A DNA stretch of 49,543 nucleotides from JASGDC01 sp047605865. GTDB lineage: Bacteria; Actinomycetota; Actinomycetes; Actinomycetales; Micrococcaceae. The notes below the pieces were generated by a model that worked only from the letters and a program-made list of their open reading frames with translations, searched no databases and was not told where the DNA came from. Position 1 is the first letter of the stretch. Each line of letters starts with the position of its first letter. Shown piece by piece: positions 35,346-44,056 of the stretch. The stretch covers positions 1 through 49,543 of the forward strand of contig JASGFC010000012.1 in NCBI GenBank assembly GCA_047605865.1, given 5' to 3'. A program made the translations under genes and the position numbers.

Positions 35346-36416
35346 GTGAAGAGCACACAAGACTACGTTAAAGATGTTGATAGCTTTCTTCTGCGCTTCT
35401 TAAAAGAGCGAAGTAATCAACTATCAGAAATATCTCCTGAAGCGCAAGAACTTACAGAATACATTCTTGAACTTGCACTCGGTGGGAAACGCATGAGAGC
35501 ACAACTTTGCTATTTGGGTTACCTCTATGCTTCTGGAACAAACTACCCAGCAATAGTTACTGCTGGAGCCGCCATTGAAATGTTTCAAACAGCAGCACTC
35601 ATTCATGATGACATTATCGACAGTTCTGAAACTCGAAGAGGCAAAACCACAATCCATACTCGTTATCAACAGCAGCATCAAGACGAAAATTTAGCTGGAA
35701 GCCCAGAAGAGTACGGTATCGCTACTGCAATCTTAGGCGGAGATTTATGCTTATCTTTCAGCGAAGAAATCTTTGCTCAAGCAAGCGAGCTCATTTCTGA
35801 GACTTACGAAGCACGAAAAATATTCAACACTATGCGATATGAAGTTATGGCTGGACAGTTTATGGATATTCATGAAGAAACAGCGTTCAATGAACCCCAC
35901 GATCTTAACGCTTATGAACGAGCTTTTAATGTTTTGACATTCAAATCGGCTAAGTACTCTGTTGAGCACCCATTGGTCATTGGTGCTGCACTTGCAGATG
36001 CGAGTCAAAAAGACTTACAACAACTTGCAGACTTTGGGCTGCCTCTTGGACAAGCCTTCCAGTTAAGAGATGATCTTTTAGGCGTCTTTGGTGAGCCACA
36101 GCTTACCGGAAAACCTGCTGGAGACGATATCAAGGAAGGTAAACGAACAGTACTTATTGCTTTCACCTTAGAAAATAGCTCTGAAAAAGATATAAAATTT
36201 ATCAATTCACACTTAGGTGATGCTTCCATGAACAGCGAGGAGCTGGAGAAAATACTTCATATTATCCAACAATCTCAAGCACCTCAACGCTGTGAAACCC
36301 TCATTAATAAACTAACTGCTCAATCTTACGATGCACTAGCAAAACTTCACGAAAACACTGAAGTAACTCAAGAGCTTAAGACCATTGCTCAAAGACTAAC
36401 CCAACGTGATGCTTAA
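35346..36416 (+). CDS. Polyprenyl diphosphate synthase (trans-isoprenyl chain)
   Basis: Condenses isopentenyl diphosphate onto an allylic primer. First Asp-rich motif in LIHDDIIDSSETRRG and second in FQLRDDLLGVFG, plus GGKRMRAQLCYLGY near residue 50. 356 residues, all-helical. It sits where mycobacteria carry Rv2173 (idsA2), beside the Rv2175c/pknL homologues. The product could be a C15–C50 chain, perhaps for lipid carriers or quinones; chain length cannot be read safely. The start codon is GTG, supported by a -10 six bases upstream. The stop abuts the convergent gene's stop. Confidence 0.9.
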   Translation: MKSTQDYVKDVDSFLLRFLKERSNQLSEISPEAQELTEYILELALGGKRMRAQLCYLGYLYASGTNYPAIVTAGAAIEMFQTAALIHDDIIDSSETRRGKTTIHTRYQQQHQDENLAGSPEEYGIATAILGGDLCLSFSEEIFAQASELISETYEARKIFNTMRYEVMAGQFMDIHEETAFNEPHDLNAYERAFNVLTFKSAKYSVEHPLVIGAALADASQKDLQQLADFGLPLGQAFQLRDDLLGVFGEPQLTGKPAGDDIKEGKRTVLIAFTLENSSEKDIKFINSHLGDASMNSEELEKILHIIQQSQAPQRCETLINKLTAQSYDALAKLHENTEVTQELKTIAQRLTQRDA

Positions 36417-36791
36417 CTACCAAGCAAGTGCTTGTATAACTCTTCTCACCTGAGTTTTAAAAGTACCATCTACTAAAACATCAATAGGTTTTTGATGATC
36501 TAAACTATCTTCTTCTGTGAACAACCAGGCTATTGCTTCCGCATCGCTATAACCCACATCATGCAACAAATTAAGTGTGCCTTTGAGATTGTCTAGAGGT
36601 TTTCCGTCTTTAATAAAAAGCGCAGGAATACTAAAAATTTCAGGATCTCCCCTTTTAACCCCTATAAGAGTCCTACGATCAACTAAAGATTTTACACGCG
36701 GAACTGTTGTCCCTAATTCTTCTGAAACTGCCCCAATAGTAAGCCATGAGTCTACGAGCTCATCTAGTTTTTTATTATTTTCATCACTCAT
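36417..36791 (-). CDS. Rv2175c-like winged-helix DNA-binding protein
   Basis: Short protein (124 residues from the ATG) with an N-terminal helix-turn-helix (WLTIGAVSEELGTTVPRVKS with LVDRRTLIGVKRG next) and a conserved C-terminal region (LLHDVGYSDAEAIAWLFTEE ... DGTFKTQVRRVIQALAW). It resembles Rv2175c of M. tuberculosis, a DNA-binding substrate of PknL, and is likewise divergent from a kinase gene. The frame can be read from a TTG at 36812, but TACTAT lies exactly six bases before the ATG at 36791, so a leaderless start at 36791 (MSDENNKK) is preferred. Targets are unknown. Confidence 0.82.
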   Translation of the reverse strand: MSDENNKKLDELVDSWLTIGAVSEELGTTVPRVKSLVDRRTLIGVKRGDPEIFSIPALFIKDGKPLDNLKGTLNLLHDVGYSDAEAIAWLFTEEDSLDHQKPIDVLVDGTFKTQVRRVIQALAW

Positions 36792-36797
36792 ATCTTT

Positions 36798-36803
36798 ATA
36801 GTA
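36798..36803 (-). promoter_or_regulatory. -10 box TACTAT, leaderless promoter of the Rv2175c-like gene
   Basis: TACTAT, six bases (AAAGAT) and then the ATG at 36791. It lies inside the longer TTG-initiated frame, which argues against that start. Confidence 0.5.
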
Positions 36804-36853
36804 CCGTGCCAAAAACTAATATAGCGCTCATGTTTAAAGTAAGATAAATACAA

Positions 36854-38530
36854 ATGGACAGTACAATAAGCGTTTTAAAACCAGGCAGCACCTTAGATTC
36901 TAGATATAAGATTAAATCTCTTATCGCTAAAGGCGGGATGGCTACTGTCTACCTTGCTTATGATCAAAAGCTTGGACGTGATGTTGCCCTAAAAGTCATG
37001 TTTCCGCATTTGTTAGATGATAAAAAATTTGTCCATCGCTTTATTCAAGAAGCTCGCAATGCTGCTGTTCTCAATGACCCACATGTAGTACGAACGCTTG
37101 ATCAAGGCCGTACTGGTCCTTTCATGTACCTTGTTATGGAATATCTTGATGGCTATACTCTCAGAGATATTCTTTATCAAGAAAACCACTTAACTCCTCG
37201 TCAAACTCTCGAAGCATTAGAACCTATTCTCTCCGGTGTAGCTGCTGCCCATCGTGCCAAAATTATTCACCGTGATTTAAAACCAGAAAATGTTCTCATT
37301 GCTGAAGATGGGCGTATTAAGATTGCAGATTTTGGGCTTGCACGCATGATGGATAACAACACTGTGACAGGCTCTTTACTGGGGACAGTAGCCTATATGG
37401 CACCTGAGCTTGTCACTGAAGGTGAAGCAACAGAAGCTTCAGATGTTTATTCACTTGGTGTTATGGCATACGAAATGTTAACTGGACAGCAGCCACACCA
37501 AGGCGATTCTCCTATGCAAGTTGCTTATGCACAAGTTAACGACCGTATCCCAGTTCCTTCTTTGAAAGCGCCTGGTCTTGCACCTGAAATTGACGAATTT
37601 GTATTACATTGTACTGAACCTAACGCAGATAAAAGACCACCTGATGCAGCAGTAATGCTGGCAGAAACAGAACGATTATTGCGTATTCTTCCTGATGAAG
37701 CTTTAGATTATGATTTTGAGGCGCCTACCCAGCAGCATGCAACTACTCCTTTAAATACCGAAAATATCAAATATCGGCCCACAGCTCAGTACGTTCCACC
37801 TACCAAAGATGAAGAAACGGAACTCATCCCTGACTTTATCAAGGAACACAATCAAACTTTAGCTCAAAGCAGGCGCCATGCAGCCCTTAATCGTGAGAAC
37901 TTTCCAAGCACACAAAGCTATAACCACAGCTCTTCCCTGCTTGGCCAAGGCTCTTTCACAACTCACAGCTTAGACACTGCCACACTTCAACAAACTCAAG
38001 TATCACAGCCTGATACAGCTATTCAACCGCTATACCCACAGCCAACAACTTCCAGTATCTCTGCGTTTGAAACACCTCAAAGTGTTACAGCAGCAGATTT
38101 AAATCTTTCGCAGAATATTAAACATAAACGCCATGTTAAGAAAGCTGAAAAAAAGAACCTCAAAGAGCTCAAGAAAAGTTACCGGGTGCAATTACGTCCT
38201 GGAAATGCTGCTGTACGTTCGTTAATTGGCACAACTGTTGTTACTGGCATTACTGCAGCTGCTGGCTATGCCGGTTGGTACTATTCAGAAGGACCTTACA
38301 CAAATACTGCTATTCCAAATGTTGTAAACAACCATATAGATCAAGGTAAACAGACGCTACAAAGTGCAGGATTCAAACCAGAGATAGTAGAAGAAAATAG
38401 CTCAAGTATTCCAGATGGAACCATCATCAGGACTGTTCCTGATGCAACAGGCTTTGGCAACAGAAATTCTAAAGTTCAAGTTTATGTTGCCCAGAACCAA
38501 AACAGCTCAACGCCGACTTCTAGTAGCTAA
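36854..38530 (+). CDS. pknL: Membrane Ser/Thr protein kinase with one PASTA domain (PknL-like)
   Basis: Kinase domain about 18–275: GGMATVYLAYD loop, K47, HRDLKPEN with catalytic D141, DFG at 159–161 and the activation segment ending MAPE. A Gln/Thr/Ser-rich juxtamembrane region (about 290–450) leads to a membrane span (about 455–477). A single extracellular PASTA-type repeat follows (about 486–547: IPNVVNNHIDQGKQTLQSAG ... PDGTIIRTVPDATG) and a Ser/Thr tail. M. tuberculosis PknL lacks PASTA repeats and other actinobacterial homologues carry several, so one is intermediate. It is divergent from the Rv2175c-like gene. TAAGAT lies eight bases before the ATG; no ribosome site. Confidence 0.92.
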   Translation: MDSTISVLKPGSTLDSRYKIKSLIAKGGMATVYLAYDQKLGRDVALKVMFPHLLDDKKFVHRFIQEARNAAVLNDPHVVRTLDQGRTGPFMYLVMEYLDGYTLRDILYQENHLTPRQTLEALEPILSGVAAAHRAKIIHRDLKPENVLIAEDGRIKIADFGLARMMDNNTVTGSLLGTVAYMAPELVTEGEATEASDVYSLGVMAYEMLTGQQPHQGDSPMQVAYAQVNDRIPVPSLKAPGLAPEIDEFVLHCTEPNADKRPPDAAVMLAETERLLRILPDEALDYDFEAPTQQHATTPLNTENIKYRPTAQYVPPTKDEETELIPDFIKEHNQTLAQSRRHAALNRENFPSTQSYNHSSSLLGQGSFTTHSLDTATLQQTQVSQPDTAIQPLYPQPTTSSISAFETPQSVTAADLNLSQNIKHKRHVKKAEKKNLKELKKSYRVQLRPGNAAVRSLIGTTVVTGITAAAGYAGWYYSEGPYTNTAIPNVVNNHIDQGKQTLQSAGFKPEIVEENSSSIPDGTIIRTVPDATGFGNRNSKVQVYVAQNQNSSTPTSSS

Positions 38531-38538
38531 CTATTCTT

Positions 38539-39900
38539 TCATTCATTATTTTCGGCATAGCGCTTTTGAAGCAGCTCAGCTACTAAGAATGCAAGTTCCA
38601 AAGATTGTTTACGGTTCAATCGTGGGTCACATACTGTTTGATAGCGATGTGCTAGTTCTTCGTCAGCAATTTGCTCTGAACCGCCCAAACATTCTGTCAC
38701 ATTGTTCCCTGTCATTTCAATATGAATACCACCTGGAACAGTGCCAAGCTTTTGATGCACTTCAAAGAATCCATTGACTTCATCCATGACATCATCAAAG
38801 TGACGAGTTTTGTAACCTGACTCAGCAGTAATAGTATTGCCGTGCATTGGATCTGTGACCCATAACACTTTAATTCCAGCTTTTTCAACGCCTTCCACGA
38901 TAGGAGGAAGCTGCTGACGAATAACATCTGCTCCCATACGTGTAATGAAGGTTAAACGGCCAGGAAGATTATCTGGGTTTAGCTTCTTAGCCAAAGCAAT
39001 TGCGTCTTTTGCAGTTGAGGTAGGTCCCAGCTTAACTCCAACAGGGTTAGAAACCTGAGCAAGGAAATCAACGTGAGCATCATCAACACCACGAGTACGC
39101 TCCCCGATCCATAAGAAATGAGCAGAAGTATCAAAAGGGTTATTTGTAATGCTGTCTATTCGCGTTAAAGCACTTTCATACTCTAAGAGAAGTGCTTCGT
39201 GCGCTGAATAAAAATCTACCCGCTTCAGAGCTTCAAAATCAGCGCCACAAGCTGCCATAAATTGTATTGCTCTATCGATATCTTGTGCAATAGCATCATA
39301 GCGTTCAGTAGCATCTGAAAGCATACCTTTGTTCCACTCATGAACGAGGCGTAAATCTGCATAGCCGCCCTGAGTAAATGCACGAATCAGATTCAAGGTT
39401 GACGAAGCCATATGATAGCCTTCAACCATACGATGTGGGTCTGGAGTTCTAGCTTCTTCGGTAAAATCAAAACCATTAACAGCATCACCACGATAAGAAG
39501 GAAGTGTGACCCCTTCACGAGTTTCAGTATCTGATGAACGAGGTTTAGCAAATTGCCCAGCTAAACGACCCATTTTAATAACAGGCACACTTGCTCCATA
39601 ACCGAGTACCACTGCCATTTGTAAAATAGTCTTGATTCTAGCTTGGATTTGATCAGCTGTTGCACCCTCAAAGGTTTCAGCGCAATCTCCACCTTGTAGT
39701 AAGAAAGCTTTACCTTCTTGAGCTAAAGTTAGTTTCTCTTCTAAGTCTCTTACTTCACCAGCAAACACAAGTGGTGGGAAAGTTCGCAAATCATTGGTAG
39801 CTTCTTTAAGTTCAACAGTGCCATCCCAATCAGGCTGTTGTAAAATATTTTTTTCTCTCCAACTTGAAATTATTTCATCTGAAGTGCTGTTTTTAGTCAT
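38539..39900 (-). CDS. aroG: Class II 3-deoxy-7-phosphoheptulonate (DAHP) synthase
   Basis: First step of the shikimate pathway: condenses phosphoenolpyruvate with erythrose 4-phosphate. Plant-like class II marks: FLLQGGDCAETF, KMGRLAGQFAKPRS, LPSYRGDAVNGF, HFLWIGERTRGVDDAHVDF, GVKLGPT, TRMGAD, WVTDPMHGNT and GGIHIEMTGNNVTECLGG. 453 residues. It is convergent with the kinase gene, eight bases apart. It corresponds to aroG next to pknL in mycobacteria. TAGAAT lies six bases before the ATG, so it is probably leaderless. Confidence 0.95.
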   Translation of the reverse strand: MTKNSTSDEIISSWREKNILQQPDWDGTVELKEATNDLRTFPPLVFAGEVRDLEEKLTLAQEGKAFLLQGGDCAETFEGATADQIQARIKTILQMAVVLGYGASVPVIKMGRLAGQFAKPRSSDTETREGVTLPSYRGDAVNGFDFTEEARTPDPHRMVEGYHMASSTLNLIRAFTQGGYADLRLVHEWNKGMLSDATERYDAIAQDIDRAIQFMAACGADFEALKRVDFYSAHEALLLEYESALTRIDSITNNPFDTSAHFLWIGERTRGVDDAHVDFLAQVSNPVGVKLGPTSTAKDAIALAKKLNPDNLPGRLTFITRMGADVIRQQLPPIVEGVEKAGIKVLWVTDPMHGNTITAESGYKTRHFDDVMDEVNGFFEVHQKLGTVPGGIHIEMTGNNVTECLGGSEQIADEELAHRYQTVCDPRLNRKQSLELAFLVAELLQKRYAENNE

Positions 39901-39906
39901 TTAATT

Positions 39907-39912
39907 ATTCTA
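39907..39912 (-). promoter_or_regulatory. -10 box TAGAAT, leaderless promoter of aroG
   Basis: TAGAAT, six bases (AATTAA) and then the aroG ATG. No ribosome site is seen. Confidence 0.55.
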
Positions 39913-39932
39913 ACGATGACGCGTAACAAATG

Positions 39933-40637
39933 CTAATCACGAATAACTTTTTCGCTTTCATCTAAACGTTTTGTAGCAGGTGCTGAATATTCGTCAACAT
40001 ACTCTTGTCCACCGAGTTTTTGAATTTCCATCATAATCTCATCAGTGACTTTGCGTAGCACAGCATGGTCTTTTGCTTGATCATAATACTGTGAAAAGTC
40101 CATTGGCTTACCAATTTTAATACCAATGCGTGGATGGCGTGACGGAATTAACTTTCCGATAGGCTGTGCAATATTGGTGTTAATCATAGCGATAGGTATT
40201 ACTGGAGTGTGCGTTGTTAAAGCGATTCGCGCTACGCCAGTATGGCCTTTATGTAACTTGCCATCTGAGCTTCTAGTTCCTTCTGGATAAATACCAAAGA
40301 GTCCACCTTTAGCTAAAACACCTTCTGCAGAGTCAAAGGAATCCTTTGTTTTGTCTCCACCACTACGATCAACTGGAATTTGCCCCATAGATGTGAAAAA
40401 TTTAGCCTTAAGGGCTCCTTTAACACCAGGACTATAGAAGTAGTCACTCTTAGCAAAAAAGGAAATAGGTCGTGATAAGAAAATGGGGAAGAAAAATGAA
40501 TCAGAAACCGATAAATGATTGCTGGCAATAATAGCTCTTCCTTCATCAGGAATATTCTCTAAACCCTCTACTTTAGGCTTGTATATAGTCTTAAGAGCCG
40601 GGCCGCCTATTACATCTTTCACTAAGGTATAAAACAT
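39933..40637 (-). CDS. 1-acyl-glycerol-3-phosphate acyltransferase (PlsC family)
   Basis: Transfers an acyl chain to lysophosphatidate or a related acceptor at the membrane. The HX4D motif is H41–D46 (SNHLSVSD); the acceptor motif is GIYPEGTRSSDGKLHKGHTG, and PVIPIAMINT completes the set. 234 residues. GAGG lies seven bases before the ATG. It corresponds by position to Rv2182c of M. tuberculosis. The acyl acceptor is not certain. Confidence 0.9.
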   Translation of the reverse strand: MFYTLVKDVIGGPALKTIYKPKVEGLENIPDEGRAIIASNHLSVSDSFFFPIFLSRPISFFAKSDYFYSPGVKGALKAKFFTSMGQIPVDRSGGDKTKDSFDSAEGVLAKGGLFGIYPEGTRSSDGKLHKGHTGVARIALTTHTPVIPIAMINTNIAQPIGKLIPSRHPRIGIKIGKPMDFSQYYDQAKDHAVLRKVTDEIMMEIQKLGGQEYVDEYSAPATKRLDESEKVIRD

Positions 40638-40690
40638 CTTAAGTCCTCAAATTCTTGATACCAATATTATCTTCAAGCTTACATTGAGGT

Positions 40691-40696
40691 TATAGT
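40691..40696 (+). promoter_or_regulatory. -10 box TATAGT, leaderless promoter of the esterase gene
   Basis: TATAGT, six bases (TATATC) and then the ATG at 40703. No ribosome site is seen. Confidence 0.55.
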
Positions 40697-40702
40697 TATA
40701 TC

Positions 40703-41497
40703 ATGACATATGAGGAAAATGCGAACATAAAAATTGATCATTCGCCACTTTTCCGTAATGGAATAGGCGACAAAAAAAACATAGGCGTTGTATTATGTCA
40801 TGGTTTTACAGGGTCTCCTCATAGTATGAGACCATGGGCTAAACATTTAATGGCGCAAGGCTACACTGTAAGTATGCCATTACTGCCTGGTCATGGGACT
40901 CGTTGGGAAGACCTAGGAAATACTAACTGGCATTCTTGGGTTCGTGAAGTTAAAAATCAAGTATATTCAATCAATGACAAATGTAACACCACTATCATCA
41001 TTGGGCTTTCAATGGGTGGAGCTCTTGCTTTAAAGATGGCATCTGAAGATTTAGTTGATGCCGCTGTTGTTGTTAACCCTGGCACCATTATTGATGACCC
41101 GCGTCGATTTGCAACGGGAGTGATGCAGTATTTGCAAGACTCTTTGCCGGCAATTGGTAATGACATTAAAAAACCAGGAGTTGTTGAAGGCGCTTACCCT
41201 AGAGTTTCAGTGAAAGCTACACACCAACTCAAAAAATTGTTCCATGAAGTACGTAAATCATTAAAAGACGTTGAAGTACCTGTTTTATTATTTAGGTCTC
41301 GCAAAGATCATGTAGTTACTGATAAGAACATTGGCATCATCAAAAAGAAAATAAAACCACAGTATCTTCGTATAATTCCACTGTATAACAGCTACCATGT
41401 TGCAACTTTGGATTATGATGCAGAAGATATTTTTATTAAAACAGATGAGTTTATCGAAAAGATTGCTTCCGGAGAACACAAACATACAGTAACGTAA
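40703..41497 (+). CDS. Alpha/beta-hydrolase, carboxylesterase-like
   Basis: Cytoplasmic serine hydrolase. Oxyanion segment VVLCHGFTGSPHSMRPWA; nucleophile S103 in GLSMGGALAL; acid Asp in FRSRKDHVV; His in NSYHVATLDYDAE near the C-terminus. Resembles the Est30-type carboxylesterases and monoacylglycerol lipases. 264 residues. No signal peptide. It lies between an acyltransferase and an acyl-CoA ligase, so a role in lipid turnover is reasonable but unproven. Confidence 0.88.
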   Translation: MTYEENANIKIDHSPLFRNGIGDKKNIGVVLCHGFTGSPHSMRPWAKHLMAQGYTVSMPLLPGHGTRWEDLGNTNWHSWVREVKNQVYSINDKCNTTIIIGLSMGGALALKMASEDLVDAAVVVNPGTIIDDPRRFATGVMQYLQDSLPAIGNDIKKPGVVEGAYPRVSVKATHQLKKLFHEVRKSLKDVEVPVLLFRSRKDHVVTDKNIGIIKKKIKPQYLRIIPLYNSYHVATLDYDAEDIFIKTDEFIEKIASGEHKHTVT

Positions 41498-41603
41498 TTA
41501 AGCAAGCCACATATTAGTGTAGACCTTGCCAAAACGGTGTTTTATTCCCTTTGCATTAACTGAGGAACAAGTATTCTTAAAATACAATGTGAAAGGTGTC
41601 CTC

Positions 41604-43415
41604 ATGATTGTTCAGAAGAAAGAACTCGTAGAAGTTCCAGATAACATCAATATCACTGACCTTTTGATGCAACATGTCACATCAGGAGACAATCCTCTTC
41701 TCTTTGCACGTAAAGACTCTCACGGAATATGGCAAGACATTACCGCAGAAGAGTTTTATAACCAGGTTTCCGCATTAGCTAAAGGGCTTATTGCTTTAGG
41801 CTTTCAGCCTGGTGACCGTATCGGTATCATGTCTAAAACGCGTTTTGAATGGTCGCTTATTGATTTTGCCATTGCTTTTGCAGGCTGTACTAGTGTTCCA
41901 GTTTACGAAACTTCATCACCACAACAAATTGAATGGATTTTATCCAACTCTGAAGCTCGTGGAATTTTTGTGGAAACTCCTGAACATGAAAGCTATGTCA
42001 AGCAAAAGAAAGAACAGCTACCACATTTAGAAAAAATCTGGACCATCCAGAACTCCGACTTTATCGAGCTTGCAGATTCTGGAACTAGTGTCAGTGATGA
42101 AGAACTTGAAACACGTAGAACTCTGGCAACTGCAGAAGATGTTGCCACAATAGTCTATACTTCTGGAACAACTGGTAAACCTAAAGGCTGTGAATTAATG
42201 CATGGAAACTTCACTAAACTTTCAAAAAACTGTGCCTTAATTTTCAGTGACATTTTAAAGTATCAAGACAAAACTCTCATGTTCTTGCCTCTAGCGCACG
42301 TTCTTGCCCGTATTATATCTATCCTATGCGTTGATATTGGCATTAAAGTTGGACATACAAGTGATATTAAAAAATTAACTGCTGATTTACAAGAATTCCA
42401 TCCTAATTTCATCCTCGCTGTTCCTCGTGTCTTTGAGAAAATTTTTAATACAATTCAACTTCAAGCTAAACAAGGCAAAAAAGGTAAAATTTTTGAACAA
42501 GCTGAAAAAGTCGCTATCAACTATTCTAAAGCTCAACTATCAGGGAAAAAAATACCTTTTACGCTCAACGCACAGCATAAAATCTTTACAAAACTTGTCT
42601 ATGAAAAACTCTTAAAAGCTTTAGGTGGAAATATGGGCTTTGCTGCTAGCGGCGGAGCTCCACTAGGAGAAAATCTATCACACTTCTACAATGGTGCTGG
42701 TTTACCTATTTATGAAGGTTACGGCTTAACCGAAACTTGTGCACCTGTAACCTTTGTAAACCCACAAAGTTTCATTCCTGGAACCGTTGGACCTCCAGTG
42801 CCAGGAGTAACAGTCAAGATTGCTGAAGACCAAGAAATCTTGGTTCAAGGCATTGATGTCTTCAAAGGATACTGGAACAACCCAGAAGCGACGGAAGAAA
42901 TTAAAAAAGATGGCTGGTTACACACCGGTGATTTAGGTACTTTCTTGGGAGAAAACCTTAAAATTATTGGACGGAAGAAAGAAATTCTTGTGACTGCAGG
43001 TGGAAAGAACATTGTTCCTGCACTACTAGAAGATCAAATTAGATCTTCTGCGCTAGTGTCACAGTGCCTTGTCATTGGAGACCAGAAGCCGTACGTGGCA
43101 GCATTGGTAACACTTGACGATGAGTCACTTCCCCTCTGGCTTGCTCAGCATCATCTGCCAGAAGATATGAGCATGGAAGAAGCCTGCAAAAATCCTCAAA
43201 TACAAGCTGAAGTGCAAAAGACCATTGATCAAGCTAATGAATCAGTGTCCAAAGCTGAGGCTATTAAACAATTTAGGCTTGTACCAACTGACTTCACAGA
43301 AGACTCTGGCCATTTAACTCCGTCTTTGAAAATTAAACGCTCAAAAGTTATGCAAGATTTTGATGATGTTGTTAATGAAATTTACTCTTCAAAAAAGCCC
43401 GCAACAGGAAATTAG
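41604..43415 (+). CDS. Long-chain fatty acid–CoA ligase (FadD15-like)
   Basis: ANL-superfamily enzyme that activates fatty acids to acyl-CoA through an acyl-adenylate. P-loop YTSGTTGKPKGCELMHGNFT; FLPLAHVLARI; NMGFAASGGAPLG; GYGLTETCAPV; LHTGDLGTF; hinge and C-terminal GRKKEILVTAGGKNIVPALL (catalytic Lys region). 603 residues from the ATG at 41604, like FadD15. The frame extends to a TTG at 41526, but that segment is unlike the family. AAAGG lies seven bases before 41604, and a TAAAAT at 41578–41583 would give a short leader. Confidence 0.92.
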   Translation: MIVQKKELVEVPDNINITDLLMQHVTSGDNPLLFARKDSHGIWQDITAEEFYNQVSALAKGLIALGFQPGDRIGIMSKTRFEWSLIDFAIAFAGCTSVPVYETSSPQQIEWILSNSEARGIFVETPEHESYVKQKKEQLPHLEKIWTIQNSDFIELADSGTSVSDEELETRRTLATAEDVATIVYTSGTTGKPKGCELMHGNFTKLSKNCALIFSDILKYQDKTLMFLPLAHVLARIISILCVDIGIKVGHTSDIKKLTADLQEFHPNFILAVPRVFEKIFNTIQLQAKQGKKGKIFEQAEKVAINYSKAQLSGKKIPFTLNAQHKIFTKLVYEKLLKALGGNMGFAASGGAPLGENLSHFYNGAGLPIYEGYGLTETCAPVTFVNPQSFIPGTVGPPVPGVTVKIAEDQEILVQGIDVFKGYWNNPEATEEIKKDGWLHTGDLGTFLGENLKIIGRKKEILVTAGGKNIVPALLEDQIRSSALVSQCLVIGDQKPYVAALVTLDDESLPLWLAQHHLPEDMSMEEACKNPQIQAEVQKTIDQANESVSKAEAIKQFRLVPTDFTEDSGHLTPSLKIKRSKVMQDFDDVVNEIYSSKKPATGN

Positions 43416-43419
43416 AAAG

Positions 43420-43983
43420 CTAAGCAGCTCTTTTTAAACGATACTCGTTAATATCAATGAGACTAGGCTCATAGGTTTTTTCAGAAGGTAGCTCTAAAAC
43501 TTCGCTCTTAGCTTCATTCAAAGTTGTGGCAAGATCAATTGCAAAGACGCCACATCCACCTTTAAGAAGATCAATGATTTCTTCAGGGTCTGACACTTCA
43601 TAAATTGAGGCACCATCACTCATGAGAGTAAGTCTAGAAATATCTTCATAACCTAAGTAACGCAAGTGTTCAACAGCTTTACGAATTTGCTGTAAGGAAA
43701 TTCCAGTATCCAACAAATTCTTAATAACTTTTAATTCCAGGATATCTCTAAAGCTATACAAACGCTGAGTACCAGAGCCTTTTGCACTACGAATTCGAGG
43801 AACAATAAGTCCAGTACGAGTCCAATTATCAAGTTGTCTATAAGTAATACCAACTAATTTTTGTACAGAAGGAGAACGATACCCTAAGGTTTCATCAATA
43901 TCGTGGTGCTCTTCAAAAAGGACACCTTGACCTGCATCAGGCATTGTAGGGAAAAGCATTGGAGCATTATCTTCTTTACTCAC
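43420..43983 (-). CDS. MerR-family regulator, Rv1830 (McdR/ResR)-like
   Basis: The MerR winged helix reads LGYRSPSVQKLVGITYRQLD, then NWTRTGLIVPRIRSAKGSGT, then QRLYSFRDILELKVIKNLLD. This matches closely, from memory, Rv1830 of M. tuberculosis, a regulator linked to growth and division. It lacks the Cys ligands of metal sensors. The C-terminal domain includes SDGASIYEVSDPEEIIDLLK. I prefer the GTG at 43983, which has GGAGGG six bases upstream; an ATG at 44016 without a ribosome site would add 11 residues. Convergent with the CoA ligase gene, four bases apart, and downstream of the FHA gene as in the mycobacterial Rv1827–Rv1830 locus. Confidence 0.87.
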   Translation of the reverse strand: MSKEDNAPMLFPTMPDAGQGVLFEEHHDIDETLGYRSPSVQKLVGITYRQLDNWTRTGLIVPRIRSAKGSGTQRLYSFRDILELKVIKNLLDTGISLQQIRKAVEHLRYLGYEDISRLTLMSDGASIYEVSDPEEIIDLLKGGCGVFAIDLATTLNEAKSEVLELPSEKTYEPSLIDINEYRLKRAA

Positions 43984-44056
43984 AGAATTCCCTCCATTAA
44001 AACTTATTGAACTCATCTAACTATATCTTACGACTCAAGTACTTTACAAAATAAAA

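Noticed and set aside
36840..36845. TAAGAT as a leaderless -10 for the kinase gene (and a similar TAAGAT before the MerR ATG at 44016)
   Set aside because: Spacing is eight bases, not the six seen in the other eight cases. For the MerR gene a GTG with a strong ribosome site downstream is a better start. Kept out of the main list.
41526..41603. Longer TTG start for the acyl-CoA ligase
   Set aside because: The extra 26 residues are unlike the family N-terminus and there is no ribosome site before the TTG; the ATG at 41604 has AAAGG and gives the usual length.
43418..43434. Terminator between the acyl-CoA ligase and the MerR gene
   Set aside because: AGCT-AAGC-AGCT followed by CTTTTT has only a 4-bp stem, too short to call.
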